A stretch of 10,456 nt of DNA. Origin: Bacillota bacterium (GTDB lineage: Bacteria > Bacillota > Clostridia > Lachnospirales > Lachnospiraceae). The number at the start of each line of letters is the position of its first letter. Within the stretch, counting starts at the first letter, position 1. Position numbers and translations under genes: made by a program. Location: the NCBI GenBank assembly GCA_023435645.1, contig JAEYRK010000034.1, positions 1 to 10,456 on the forward strand, given 5' to 3'. This document shows, piece after piece, positions 1 through 5,933 of this stretch. The notes under the pieces are model-generated. The model did not search any database, was not told the DNA's origin, and saw only the letters and a list, made by a program, of their open reading frames with translations.

Positions 1-1136
1 GAGCGCAGCAGGAGAACAGGCCGCTTACCATCAAGTTGGGACTGGATCCCAGTGCACCGGATATTCACCTCGGCCATGCGGTGGTCCTTAGAAAGATTAA
101 GCAGCTGCAGGACCTGGGACATCATGCAGTTATCATCATCGGAGACTTCACCGGGAAGATCGGGGATCCCACAGGCAAATCCAAAACAAGAAAGCCACTG
201 TCCGAGGAGCAGGTGAAGGAGAATGCCAGGACCTATACGGAGCAGATATTTAAGATCATTGATCCGGAGAAAACTACGGTACGCTTTAACAGTGAATGGC
301 TGGCAAAGCTTAATTTTGAGGATATCATCAGGCTATCAGCCTGCACGACAGTAGCAAGGCTTCTGGAACGGGATGATTTTAATAGCAGATACAAAAGCAA
401 GGAGCCAATCGGCCTTCACGAATTCTTCTATCCCCTCATGCAGGCTTATGATTCTGTAGAAATCAAGGCTGACATTGAGCTGGGAGGAACGGATCAGACC
501 TTTAATATCCTTATGGGAAGAAACCTTCAGGCAAGCTTCGGAATGGAACGCCAAATTGCACTGTTCATGCCGATCCTGGAAGGCCTCGATGGGATCGAGA
601 AGATGAGTAAGAGCTTGGGAAATTACATTGGAATCTATGAGCCTGCGGAGGTTATGTTCAAGAAGGTTATGGAGCTTCCGGATCATTTAATCCTGCGTTA
701 TTTTGAGCTGGCAACCGATGAGCATCCCGACCGGATCGATCAGGTGAAGAGGGAGCTGCAGGAGGGCAGGAATCCGAAGGAGATTAAGCTGGAGCTGGCC
801 GAGATTATTACCGGCCTGTACCATGGAAGGGAAGAAACAAAAGGGGCGAAAAGATACTTTGTCAAAGTATTTGAACAGGGGGGCTTACCGGATACCATGC
901 TTCACATCACCCTTCCCGGGCAATGTGAAACCTTACTTAGTATCGTCCCACTTCTGCTAAGTCAGAAGCTGATCAGCTCCGGTAGTGAGTTCAGAAGACT
1001 GGTGAAGCAGGATGGCATACGCATCAACGGTAAGCTGGTAGAGGATATTGATATGGTATTAGAGGAGAAGGAATTTGTTCTAAAGATCGGGAAAAAGCTG
1101 TTCGTCCGCTTTGCACCGGAAGACAGAAATGCTTAG
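1..1136 (+). CDS. tyrS: Tyrosyl-tRNA synthetase, 5' end cut by window edge
   Basis: This cytosolic class I aminoacyl-tRNA synthetase charges tRNA-Tyr with tyrosine. The frame is open from base 3, giving 377 visible residues that begin AQQENRPLTIKLGLDP. The TTG at 36 is therefore an internal Leu codon and not a start; roughly 30 N-terminal residues are missing, judging from the usual ~410 aa of the family. Visible motifs are HLGH (HIGH signature, visible residues 22-25), the IGDPTGKS stretch typical of the TyrZ-like bacterial subgroup, GGTDQ in the tyrosine pocket, KMSKS (200-204), and a C-terminal S4 RNA-binding domain from about residue 329. The TAG stop lies 7 bases from the stop of the convergent acetyltransferase gene. 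No hairpin plus T-run follows directly, so its transcript probably runs into the opposing gene. The neighbouring cluster makes tyrosine, the substrate of this enzyme. Confidence 0.97.
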   Translation, partial: AQQENRPLTIKLGLDPSAPDIHLGHAVVLRKIKQLQDLGHHAVIIIGDFTGKIGDPTGKSKTRKPLSEEQVKENARTYTEQIFKIIDPEKTTVRFNSEWLAKLNFEDIIRLSACTTVARLLERDDFNSRYKSKEPIGLHEFFYPLMQAYDSVEIKADIELGGTDQTFNILMGRNLQASFGMERQIALFMPILEGLDGIEKMSKSLGNYIGIYEPAEVMFKKVMELPDHLILRYFELATDEHPDRIDQVKRELQEGRNPKEIKLELAEIITGLYHGREETKGAKRYFVKVFEQGGLPDTMLHITLPGQCETLLSIVPLLLSQKLISSGSEFRRLVKQDGIRINGKLVEDIDMVLEEKEFVLKIGKKLFVRFAPEDRNA

Positions 1137-1143
1137 AACAGGA

Positions 1144-1596
1144 TTATGACAGCTCTTTTTCCAGATTTGTAAGAAATATTCCGTTACCGATTTCCTTATC
1201 ACTGACGATTATGAACCCATGCTTCTGATACAGACGCAGGGCAGGGAGGTTCTTCTTTCCCGTACTGACAATTGCTTTCTGTATACCGGGAAGGGATAAC
1301 ACCTGCTTCAATAAGGAATCGGCAATTCCCTTCCTGAAATGATTCGGGTGTACTGCTACTCTGCAAATATCCAGTACATGGTCCTCCTCCGTATAGGAGA
1401 GGAAGCCTGCAAGAACATCATCAATAAAATAGCCAACGAAGTGTTCACCGCAATGAATCAATTCCTCCCTGGTCTCAACCAAGGGAGGAATTTCATAGAA
1501 GTCTATGATTTCTGCCTCGATCAGATAAGATACTCTCTGTAACGTTATAATTTGATCTAGGTGGTCAGGATTGTGTAGGTCAAGCTTATGTATCAT
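1144..1596 (-). CDS. GNAT-family N-acetyltransferase
   Basis: This is a 150-aa single-domain acetyltransferase expected to move an acetyl group from acetyl-CoA to an amine; the substrate cannot be read from the sequence. Motif A is around residues 78-96 (CRVAVHPNHFRKGIADSLL), with a degenerate acetyl-CoA loop FRKGIA. Motif B follows as STGKKNLPALRLYQKHGF (111-128). The region IPPLVETREEL (36-46) also resembles the family. Two adjacent ATG codons are possible. The GGAG ribosome site sits only 2 bases before the first (1599) but 5 bases before the second, so I start at 1596. The gene is last in the leftward aromatic cluster, 59 bases after aroA with no terminator between, so it is probably cotranscribed. 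A role in aromatic metabolism is not shown. A strong hairpin lies inside the gene. Confidence 0.9.
   Translation of the reverse strand: MIHKLDLHNPDHLDQIITLQRVSYLIEAEIIDFYEIPPLVETREELIHCGEHFVGYFIDDVLAGFLSYTEEDHVLDICRVAVHPNHFRKGIADSLLKQVLSLPGIQKAIVSTGKKNLPALRLYQKHGFIIVSDKEIGNGIFLTNLEKELS
1460..1492. repeat. Strong inverted repeat inside the acetyltransferase gene
   Basis: The left arm AATTCCTCCCTGG and the right arm CCAAGGGAGGAATT pair as 13 base pairs with one bulged base and a 6-base loop. The repeat lies in codons for IPPLVETREEL of the GNAT gene, so it may simply follow from the protein sequence. No T-run follows on either strand. It lies about 325 bases downstream of the tyrS stop and could slow or end antisense read-through; that role is inference only. 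Confidence 0.5.
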
Positions 1597-1655
1597 CATA
1601 TCTCCATTCTGTAAAAGTATTTCTGTATTTTATCTTAACACAGTATTACGCAATA

Positions 1656-2987
1656 TCATTTGTTCTGAAGTCTCTTGAGGTCAGCATAAAAGCCCGGATA
1701 TGAGATAGTAACGCATTCTGGATTAAGAATTGTTACCGCTCCTTCTGACATCAGATCAGCTACTGCGAAGGACATGGCAATTCTATGGTCTAATTTACTG
1801 TCAATGACGGCTCCCTGCAAGGGCTTCCCGCCTTCTATGATCATGCCGTCCTCTGTAGCCACGATGTCGGCTCCCATCTGAGTCAGATTGTTTACCATCA
1901 CATCAAGTCGGTTTGATTCCTTTACCTTAAGCTCGGCAGCATCCCGGATTATGGTTTTCCCCTTCGCGAAGCAGGCAAGGACAGCGATCACAGGGATTTC
2001 ATCGATTAAGGTAGGAATGATACTGCCTCCGATTTCTATTCCATGCAGCTCGCTATGGCGCACCAGGATATCTGCTACAGGTTCGCCCCCATGATTTGAA
2101 ACCTTCTGGAATGAAATATCGGCTCCCATCTGTTTGCAGACCCGAAGAATTCCGTCACGGGTCGGATTAATGCCAACATTTCTGATCAGAAGCTCTGAAT
2201 TGGGTACAATTAATGCGGCAGCAATAAAATATGCAGCGGAGGAGATGTCCCCCGGGACTGTGATAGATATCCCCATCAGGTTTGGCTCCGGCTGAAGAAT
2301 GGCAGTACTGCCCTCGCTCCTTACCTCTGCTCCGAATTCAGCCAGCATCAGCTCCGTATGGTTTCTGGATAGATATGGTTCAGTAAAGCAGGTTTCCCCT
2401 TTGGCATATAGACCTGCCAACAGGACACAGGATTTGATCTGTGCGGAGGCAATGGGGGATACATAATGAATACCGGTTAAAAAGCTGCTGTCATAGCTGT
2501 GATTGGGTACATCCGTACTCCGGCGATTCTCTTGATTAATTAATAGGGGAGCACAGCCGTTCCCCGGTTCACTTATGATATCGGCACCCATCTCTTTTAG
2601 TGGAATCATTATCCTGCCCATCGGACGTTTTCTGATGGAAGCATCCCCGGTCAATGTGGAAGCAAAGGTCTGACCGCTTAGGATTCCGGACATTAGTCGC
2701 ATGGTTGTTCCGCTGTTACCGACATCCAGTGTATCCGTAGCCTTCGTCAACCCATGGAGTCCCTTGCCATGGACGGTTACGCGGTCTAGCAAAGGATTAT
2801 TTTCTATCCGAATTCCCAACTGACGGAAGCAGCGGATCGTAGATAAGCAATCCTCTCCCTGCAAGAAATTTGATACCTCAGTTCTTCCCTCCGCCAATGC
2901 ACCGAACATGACAGCTCGATGTGAGATGGATTTATCTCCGGGAACGGAAAGACTCCCCTTCAATGGACTTACCTTTTGGTTTTTCAT
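1656..2987 (-). CDS. aroA: 3-phosphoshikimate 1-carboxyvinyltransferase (EPSP synthase), class II type
   Basis: This cytosolic enzyme joins phosphoenolpyruvate to shikimate-3-phosphate to give EPSP, the step before chorismate. The 443-aa protein resembles the Bacillus subtilis enzyme along its length. Visible motifs are GDKSISHR (17-24), GNSGTTMRLM (90-99), SAQIK (181-185), RNHTE (208-212), NPTR (274-277), the catalytic pair D329-E330, RDAAELKVKESNR (348-360) and DHR (400-402). The four motifs GDKS, RNHTE, SAQIK and NPTR fit the published class II pattern, which includes naturally glyphosate-tolerant enzymes. Gly93 in GNSGT corresponds to E. coli Gly96, so tolerance cannot be asserted. GGAG lies 7 bases before the ATG. 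The gene follows tyrA by 65 bases with no terminator between and is probably in the same operon. At 443 aa it is slightly longer than the ~428 aa Bacillus enzyme, the extra residues lying around 146-170. Confidence 0.97.
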   Translation of the reverse strand: MKNQKVSPLKGSLSVPGDKSISHRAVMFGALAEGRTEVSNFLQGEDCLSTIRCFRQLGIRIENNPLLDRVTVHGKGLHGLTKATDTLDVGNSGTTMRLMSGILSGQTFASTLTGDASIRKRPMGRIMIPLKEMGADIISEPGNGCAPLLINQENRRSTDVPNHSYDSSFLTGIHYVSPIASAQIKSCVLLAGLYAKGETCFTEPYLSRNHTELMLAEFGAEVRSEGSTAILQPEPNLMGISITVPGDISSAAYFIAAALIVPNSELLIRNVGINPTRDGILRVCKQMGADISFQKVSNHGGEPVADILVRHSELHGIEIGGSIIPTLIDEIPVIAVLACFAKGKTIIRDAAELKVKESNRLDVMVNNLTQMGADIVATEDGMIIEGGKPLQGAVIDSKLDHRIAMSFAVADLMSEGAVTILNPECVTISYPGFYADLKRLQNK

Positions 2988-3052
2988 GGAACAGCTCCTT
3001 TATTCTGATCATCAAGCGAATATCTTTAACATATCAATAACAAATCAATATA

Positions 3053-4186
3053 CTAGCGCTCATAAACCCGGTAATTATATTTTCTTAAGAGTATGACTGC
3101 CTTATCTTCAGCCTCCTCTTCATAAAACTCAATCCGGAGTACACCCTCTTCAAATTCACGGTTATGAATGATTCCGATATTCTTAATACTGATCTGATTG
3201 CTGGCCAGTAGGGTAGCAATCGTTGCGATGGCACCGGCTTCATCCATAATATCCAGATAGACTTCAAATACCTTCTTCATCAAACCGATGGATTTGTTGG
3301 GTATGGAGCTGCGGTACTCACCGGCAGTATCAAACATATGGTAGAGAAATTTACCGTCCTGGGCTGTCAGAGCCTCCGAAACCTCCTTCAGGGTATCAAT
3401 ATACCGGTCCAGGGCTTGCTGAATGACTGATGCATTGGTCAGGCAGATATCCTGCCACATGATAGGAGAGGAGGAGGCAATTCTTGTGATATCCTTGAAG
3501 CCACCGGCAGCCAAGGCTCTCATTTTCTCCGCTTGATCACCGGATACACGCACCAGGTTTACCAGCTGGGCCGCAATGATATGGGGAAGATGGCTGATGG
3601 CAGCAGTTATCTCATCATGCTCGCGGGCATCAAGTAAAATCGGGATAGAACCCATCCTCTCCACCAGCTGATGAAGGAGATGTATTTTATTTTCGGGAGT
3701 CTTATCCGTAGGAGTTAGAATATAGTATGCATTTTCTAACAGCAGGGCATAAGAATTCCTGTAGCCTGTCTTCTCCGAGCCGGTCATTGGATGACCACCG
3801 ATGAATTGTGCTTCCAAATCAAGCTCTGAAACGGCCGTATGGATATTACCCTTGACACTGCCCACATCGGTCAGAAGGCAGGAGGGTTTGATGATGGATT
3901 TCAACTGCTTCAGATAACTGATATTGGATAATACCGGAGCACATAAAAAGATGAGATCACAATCCGGGATTTCATTATCTAAAGTGGATGTGATGGTGTC
4001 AAGAACCTGATCGGCTATCGCCGCCTGCAGATCAGAGCTTGGATTATCCTTATGATAATCATAGGCGCAGAGGAGGAAGCCGGGATTCACCTTCTTCAAT
4101 GCTCTGGCAATGGAACCTCCAATCAGTCCGAAGCCGATAAAGCCTATTCTGTTGATGCTGCTAAATTCACTTTCACTCCCGTTCAT
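3053..4186 (-). CDS. tyrA: Prephenate dehydrogenase with C-terminal ACT domain
   Basis: The enzyme oxidatively decarboxylates prephenate to 4-hydroxyphenylpyruvate with NAD, committing chorismate to tyrosine. From the chosen start the protein has 377 residues. The order is: Rossmann glycine motif GFGLIGGSIA (18-27); the LTDVGSVKG stretch (105-113); GGHPMTGSE (130-138); SHLPH (198-202) carrying the family catalytic His; an all-helical dimerisation part; then an ACT domain (about 305-370, VYLDIMDEAGAIATIATLL), which in related enzymes binds an amino acid for feedback control. The frame stays open to an ATG at 4237, but AGGAGG lies 5 bases before the ATG at 4186 and homology begins near INRIGFIGFG, so the longer N terminus is rejected. 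The gene lies between aroF (170-base gap with tandem repeats) and aroA (65-base gap). Confidence 0.96.
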   Translation of the reverse strand: MNGSESEFSSINRIGFIGFGLIGGSIARALKKVNPGFLLCAYDYHKDNPSSDLQAAIADQVLDTITSTLDNEIPDCDLIFLCAPVLSNISYLKQLKSIIKPSCLLTDVGSVKGNIHTAVSELDLEAQFIGGHPMTGSEKTGYRNSYALLLENAYYILTPTDKTPENKIHLLHQLVERMGSIPILLDAREHDEITAAISHLPHIIAAQLVNLVRVSGDQAEKMRALAAGGFKDITRIASSSPIMWQDICLTNASVIQQALDRYIDTLKEVSEALTAQDGKFLYHMFDTAGEYRSSIPNKSIGLMKKVFEVYLDIMDEAGAIATIATLLASNQISIKNIGIIHNREFEEGVLRIEFYEEEAEDKAVILLRKYNYRVYER

Positions 4187-4191
4187 GAATA

Positions 4192-4197
4192 CCTCCT
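4192..4197 (-). promoter_or_regulatory. Ribosome binding site that fixes the tyrA start
   Basis: On the minus strand AGGAGG is followed by TATTC and then ATG at 4186-4184. This ideal spacing decides between three in-frame ATG codons (4237, 4204, 4186). No comparable site was seen before the other two. Confidence 0.85.
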
Positions 4198-4262
4198 GAT
4201 TCATATCGTTCAAGTCTGCCCAGGTTTGCTGATGCACCGCTTATTATCAGGCATAATAGGAT

Positions 4263-4310
4263 AAGTGGGCAAGTGGGCAAATGGGCAAGTGGGCTAATGG
4301 GCAAGTGGGT
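4263..4310. repeat. Six tandem 8-bp repeats between aroF and tyrA
   Basis: The plus strand reads six contiguous 8-base units with consensus AAGTGGGC. Units 1, 2 and 4 are exact; unit 3 is AAATGGGC, unit 5 TAATGGGC and unit 6 AAGTGGGT. The array fills 48 bases of the 170-base aroF-tyrA gap, between the aroF stop (4357) and the tyrA ribosome site. It lies in the presumed operon transcript, where it reads as repeated GCCCACTT. Eight is not a multiple of three and no coding frame was recognised through it. The unit length suggests growth by replication slippage. Confidence 0.95.
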
Positions 4311-4356
4311 TACATAACTGTTGTACCTATCGGATGATACAGGGTTCGTTCTAAAT

Positions 4357-5370
4357 TTACAGGGAACGGCCCATCAAGGCTGCAAGGGGCCTTAGTTCCT
4401 TCGTTAATGTGTCAAACTGTTCAAAGGTCAGGGACTGGGGTCCATCCGACAGCGCACAGGAAGGATTTGGATGGGTTTCAATCATCAGGCCATCGGCTCC
4501 GACAGCTACAGCACTCATGGACAGGGATTTGACATAAGCCCTGACACCGGTCGCATGGCTGGGATCCACTATAATCGGAAGATGACTCTTCTCCTTAATA
4601 ACAGGAACAGCGCTGATGTCCAGAGTGTTCCTGGTGGCTGTCTCAAAGGTACGGATACCACGTTCACAGAGTACCACGTTCGGATTACCTTCAGCAATAA
4701 TATATTCAGAAGCATTCAACCATTCATCAATCGTAGCGGACAGACCGCGTTTCAGCAGGACAGGGAGACCGGTTTTTCCGACCTCCTTTAATAGGTAGAA
4801 GTTCTGCATATTTCTGGCGCCGATTTGAAGCATATCCACATATTTTACAGCAGCTTCAACTGCATTCAGGCTGGTGACCTCACAGATAACAGGAAGGCCG
4901 GTCTCTTCCCTGGCATCCTTCATGAATTTCAGACCCTCTTCCTCGAGGCCCTGGAAGGCATAGGGAGAGGTTCGGGGCTTATAAGCTCCGCCTCGTAATA
5001 TCTGAGCACCGGATTTCTTAATTGCATGAGCGGTAGCTAATAGCTGCTCCTTACTTTCAACTGCACAGGGTCCGGACATAATCACCAAACTATCTCCCCC
5101 GATTATCACATCACCGACCTTAACCTTGGTTGGTTCAGGGTGGAACTTGCGATTAGCAAGCTTATAGCTTTCCGTTACTGCTACAATCTTATCAACATCC
5201 TCGAAGATCTCCAGGTTTTGGTCCTGAAGCTTGGATTTATCTCCGACAACACCAATGATGGTAACCTCAGTTCCTGTAGAGATATGGGCGAATAGCCCTT
5301 TGCCCTCGATAATATGCTTAATCCTTTCGATGGATTCCTGCTTTGCCTTAGGCTTCATTACAATAATCAT
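4357..5370 (-). CDS. aroF: DAHP synthase (3-deoxy-7-phosphoheptulonate synthase), type I-beta with ferredoxin-like N domain
   Basis: This enzyme condenses phosphoenolpyruvate and erythrose-4-phosphate to DAHP, the entry step of the shikimate pathway. The 337 aa match the Thermotoga maritima enzyme (338 aa) in length and layout. Residues 1-75 form a ferredoxin-like domain (MIIVMKPKAK start, then YKLANRKFHPE linker), which in Thermotoga binds tyrosine or phenylalanine and closes the active site. Residues 85-337 are the TIM barrel with metal-binding Cys in GPC (100-102), KPRTSPYAFQG (131-141), CERGIRTF (235-242), DPSH (269-272), Glu298 and Asp309. Tyrosine feedback is inferred from the family. 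The start at 5370 fits the homologue and has AAGGAAG about 7 bases upstream. It is the first gene of the leftward aromatic cluster, under a consensus promoter with a long repeat-rich leader. Confidence 0.97.
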   Translation of the reverse strand: MIIVMKPKAKQESIERIKHIIEGKGLFAHISTGTEVTIIGVVGDKSKLQDQNLEIFEDVDKIVAVTESYKLANRKFHPEPTKVKVGDVIIGGDSLVIMSGPCAVESKEQLLATAHAIKKSGAQILRGGAYKPRTSPYAFQGLEEEGLKFMKDAREETGLPVICEVTSLNAVEAAVKYVDMLQIGARNMQNFYLLKEVGKTGLPVLLKRGLSATIDEWLNASEYIIAEGNPNVVLCERGIRTFETATRNTLDISAVPVIKEKSHLPIIVDPSHATGVRAYVKSLSMSAVAVGADGLMIETHPNPSCALSDGPQSLTFEQFDTLTKELRPLAALMGRSL

Positions 5371-5495
5371 CTATTTGCTTCCTTTCTATGGTATTGCATT
5401 TCTGCTATGGTATTATAATTGCTTCTTTCTATGATATTGCGTTCCTTCAATTGCATTTCGCACTTTCTAAGGGTTTGCCTTCCTACTATTGGCAT
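5367..5495 (-). CDS. Possible 42-codon leader ORF overlapping the aroF start
   Basis: On the minus strand an ATG at 5495-5493 opens a frame of 42 codons. Its TGA (5369-5367) overlaps the aroF ATG as ATGA, the arrangement usual for translational coupling. The peptide starts MPIVGRQTLRKC, is basic and polar, and has two Tyr codons, one in the QYH that the repeat unit encodes in this frame. It has no recognised homologue, no signal peptide and no membrane segment. Against it: its own ribosome site is poor (AAAAAAAGCG upstream), and it is built largely from degenerate ~20-nt repeats, so an open frame may be chance. It is a candidate regulatory leader peptide only. Confidence 0.3.
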   Translation of the reverse strand: MPIVGRQTLRKCEMQLKERNIIERSNYNTIAEMQYHRKEANR

Positions 5496-5580
5496 TACGC
5501 TTTTTTTATGGTATTGCTAACCTTCTATGGTATTACTCTTTTTCTATCTTATTGAGTTCCTTCTGAGGTATTGTTCTTTT
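5378..5580 (-). repeat. Degenerate ~20-nt tandem repeats filling the aroF leader
   Basis: In mRNA sense the unit is close to CAATACCATAGAAAGGAAG. On the plus strand the clearest copies of TTCTATGGTATTGC lie at 5383-5398, 5405-5415, 5426-5440, 5504-5517, 5523-5536, 5541-5556 and 5561-5576, with three more decayed copies between 5441 and 5503. Spacing is about 18-22 bases, so the stretch holds about ten copies. Most units end in a purine-rich, ribosome-site-like tract, and the last one is the actual aroF ribosome binding site. The array therefore looks like repeated duplication of the aroF initiation region. The leader RNA is A-rich and shows no stable hairpin or terminator. Confidence 0.75.
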
Positions 5581-5647
5581 TATAGGAATGCATCATTCAC
5601 TTCAAATTTAAATTAACTTTGTATTGAGACAAATCTGCATATCGTGG

Positions 5648-5676
5648 ATTATACACTCATTGAACAAAGGTGTCAA
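5648..5676 (-). promoter_or_regulatory. Consensus sigma-A promoter for the aroF-tyrA-aroA cluster
   Basis: On the minus strand TTGACA (5676-5671) and TATAAT (5653-5648) are separated by exactly 17 bases, a perfect match to the housekeeping consensus. Transcription should start near 5641, giving an untranslated leader of about 270 bases before aroF. A perfect consensus suggests strong basal transcription limited by repression, leader control or enzyme feedback. No T-box or other known riboswitch pattern was seen in the leader. Confidence 0.88.
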
Positions 5677-5685
5677 TACTCTATT

Positions 5686-5731
5686 GCTTTAAAGCGTAAC
5701 GGTTTAAAGTGTGAAACAAATAAGTTTGTTT
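5686..5731. promoter_or_regulatory. Two short palindromes between the divergent promoters
   Basis: GCTTTAAAGC (5686-5695) is a perfect 10-bp palindrome starting 10 bases upstream of the aroF -35 box. AAACAAA-TAAG-TTTGTTT (5714-5731) is an inverted repeat with 7-bp arms, about 20 bases upstream of the -35 box of the EF-G-like gene. A second TTTAAAG follows the first palindrome at 5703-5709. These are positioned as regulator sites or A/T-rich upstream promoter elements. No regulator family was recognised. Confidence 0.35.
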
Positions 5732-5748
5732 ATATTTACATAAAACTA

Positions 5749-5777
5749 TTGTAAAAGTGGACTACCTCTAGTAAAAT
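5749..5777 (+). promoter_or_regulatory. Likely sigma-A promoter of the EF-G-like gene
   Basis: TTGTAA (5749-5754) and TAAAAT (5772-5777) are 17 bases apart. The start site would be near 5784, giving a leader of about 150 bases before the ATG at 5934. The -10 box and start site lie inside the inverted repeat at 5763-5790. Confidence 0.6.
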
Positions 5778-5790
5778 ATACTAAGAGGTA
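5763..5790. promoter_or_regulatory. 28-bp inverted repeat over the -10 region, candidate operator
   Basis: The arms TACCTCT and AGAGGTA pair perfectly. After one unpaired A, the inner arms AGTA and TACT add four pairs around a 5-base AAATA loop, for 11 pairs in all. The repeat spans the promoter spacer, the -10 box and the expected start site, which is where a repressor would block transcription. A hairpin terminator is less likely, because only ATTTT follows and no gene ends upstream on this strand. Confidence 0.5.
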
Positions 5791-5919
5791 ATTTTGGGAA
5801 TTGGGTAATAACGCCCAGGGATATGGGAATGAATCTCCAATGGTATTTATTCTTATCATCTTTACGTTTCGCAGGATTTAAGCGGGACGATTCACTCTAC
5901 TACTTACTATATCATGTAT

Positions 5920-5925
5920 AGGAGG
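5920..5925 (+). promoter_or_regulatory. Ribosome binding site of the EF-G-like gene
   Basis: AGGAGG lies 8 bases before the ATG at 5934, supporting that start. Earlier candidate starts lack such a site. Confidence 0.85.
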
Positions 5926-5933
5926 AAATCAGT

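Noticed and set aside
36..38. TTG as start of the tyrosyl-tRNA synthetase
   Set aside because: The frame is open upstream and reads ENRPLTIKLGLDP, conserved family sequence; the gene simply enters from the window edge.
4187..4237. Longer tyrA N terminus from ATG 4237
   Set aside because: Ideal AGGAGG spacing supports ATG 4186, and the extra 17 residues precede the conserved start of the Rossmann domain.
4253..4280. Internal tyrA promoter TTGCCC-16-TATTAT
   Set aside because: The -35 matches the consensus at only three of six positions, so it is not listed as a feature and is only mentioned with the repeat array.
4263..4310. CRISPR array or recombination site at the 8-bp repeats
   Set aside because: Units are contiguous, only 8 bases and without spacers; simple tandem repeats explain them.
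5549..5596. 15-codon ORF (MMHSYKK start) early in the aroF leader as an attenuator peptide
   Set aside because: It has a single Tyr codon, a weak ribosome site and no following terminator or antiterminator pair.
5371..5933. T-box, riboswitch or gene in the 563-base divergent gap
   Set aside because: No T-box core, purine or other known aptamer pattern was seen; the gap holds the two promoters, palindromes, the leader repeats and the possible small ORF.
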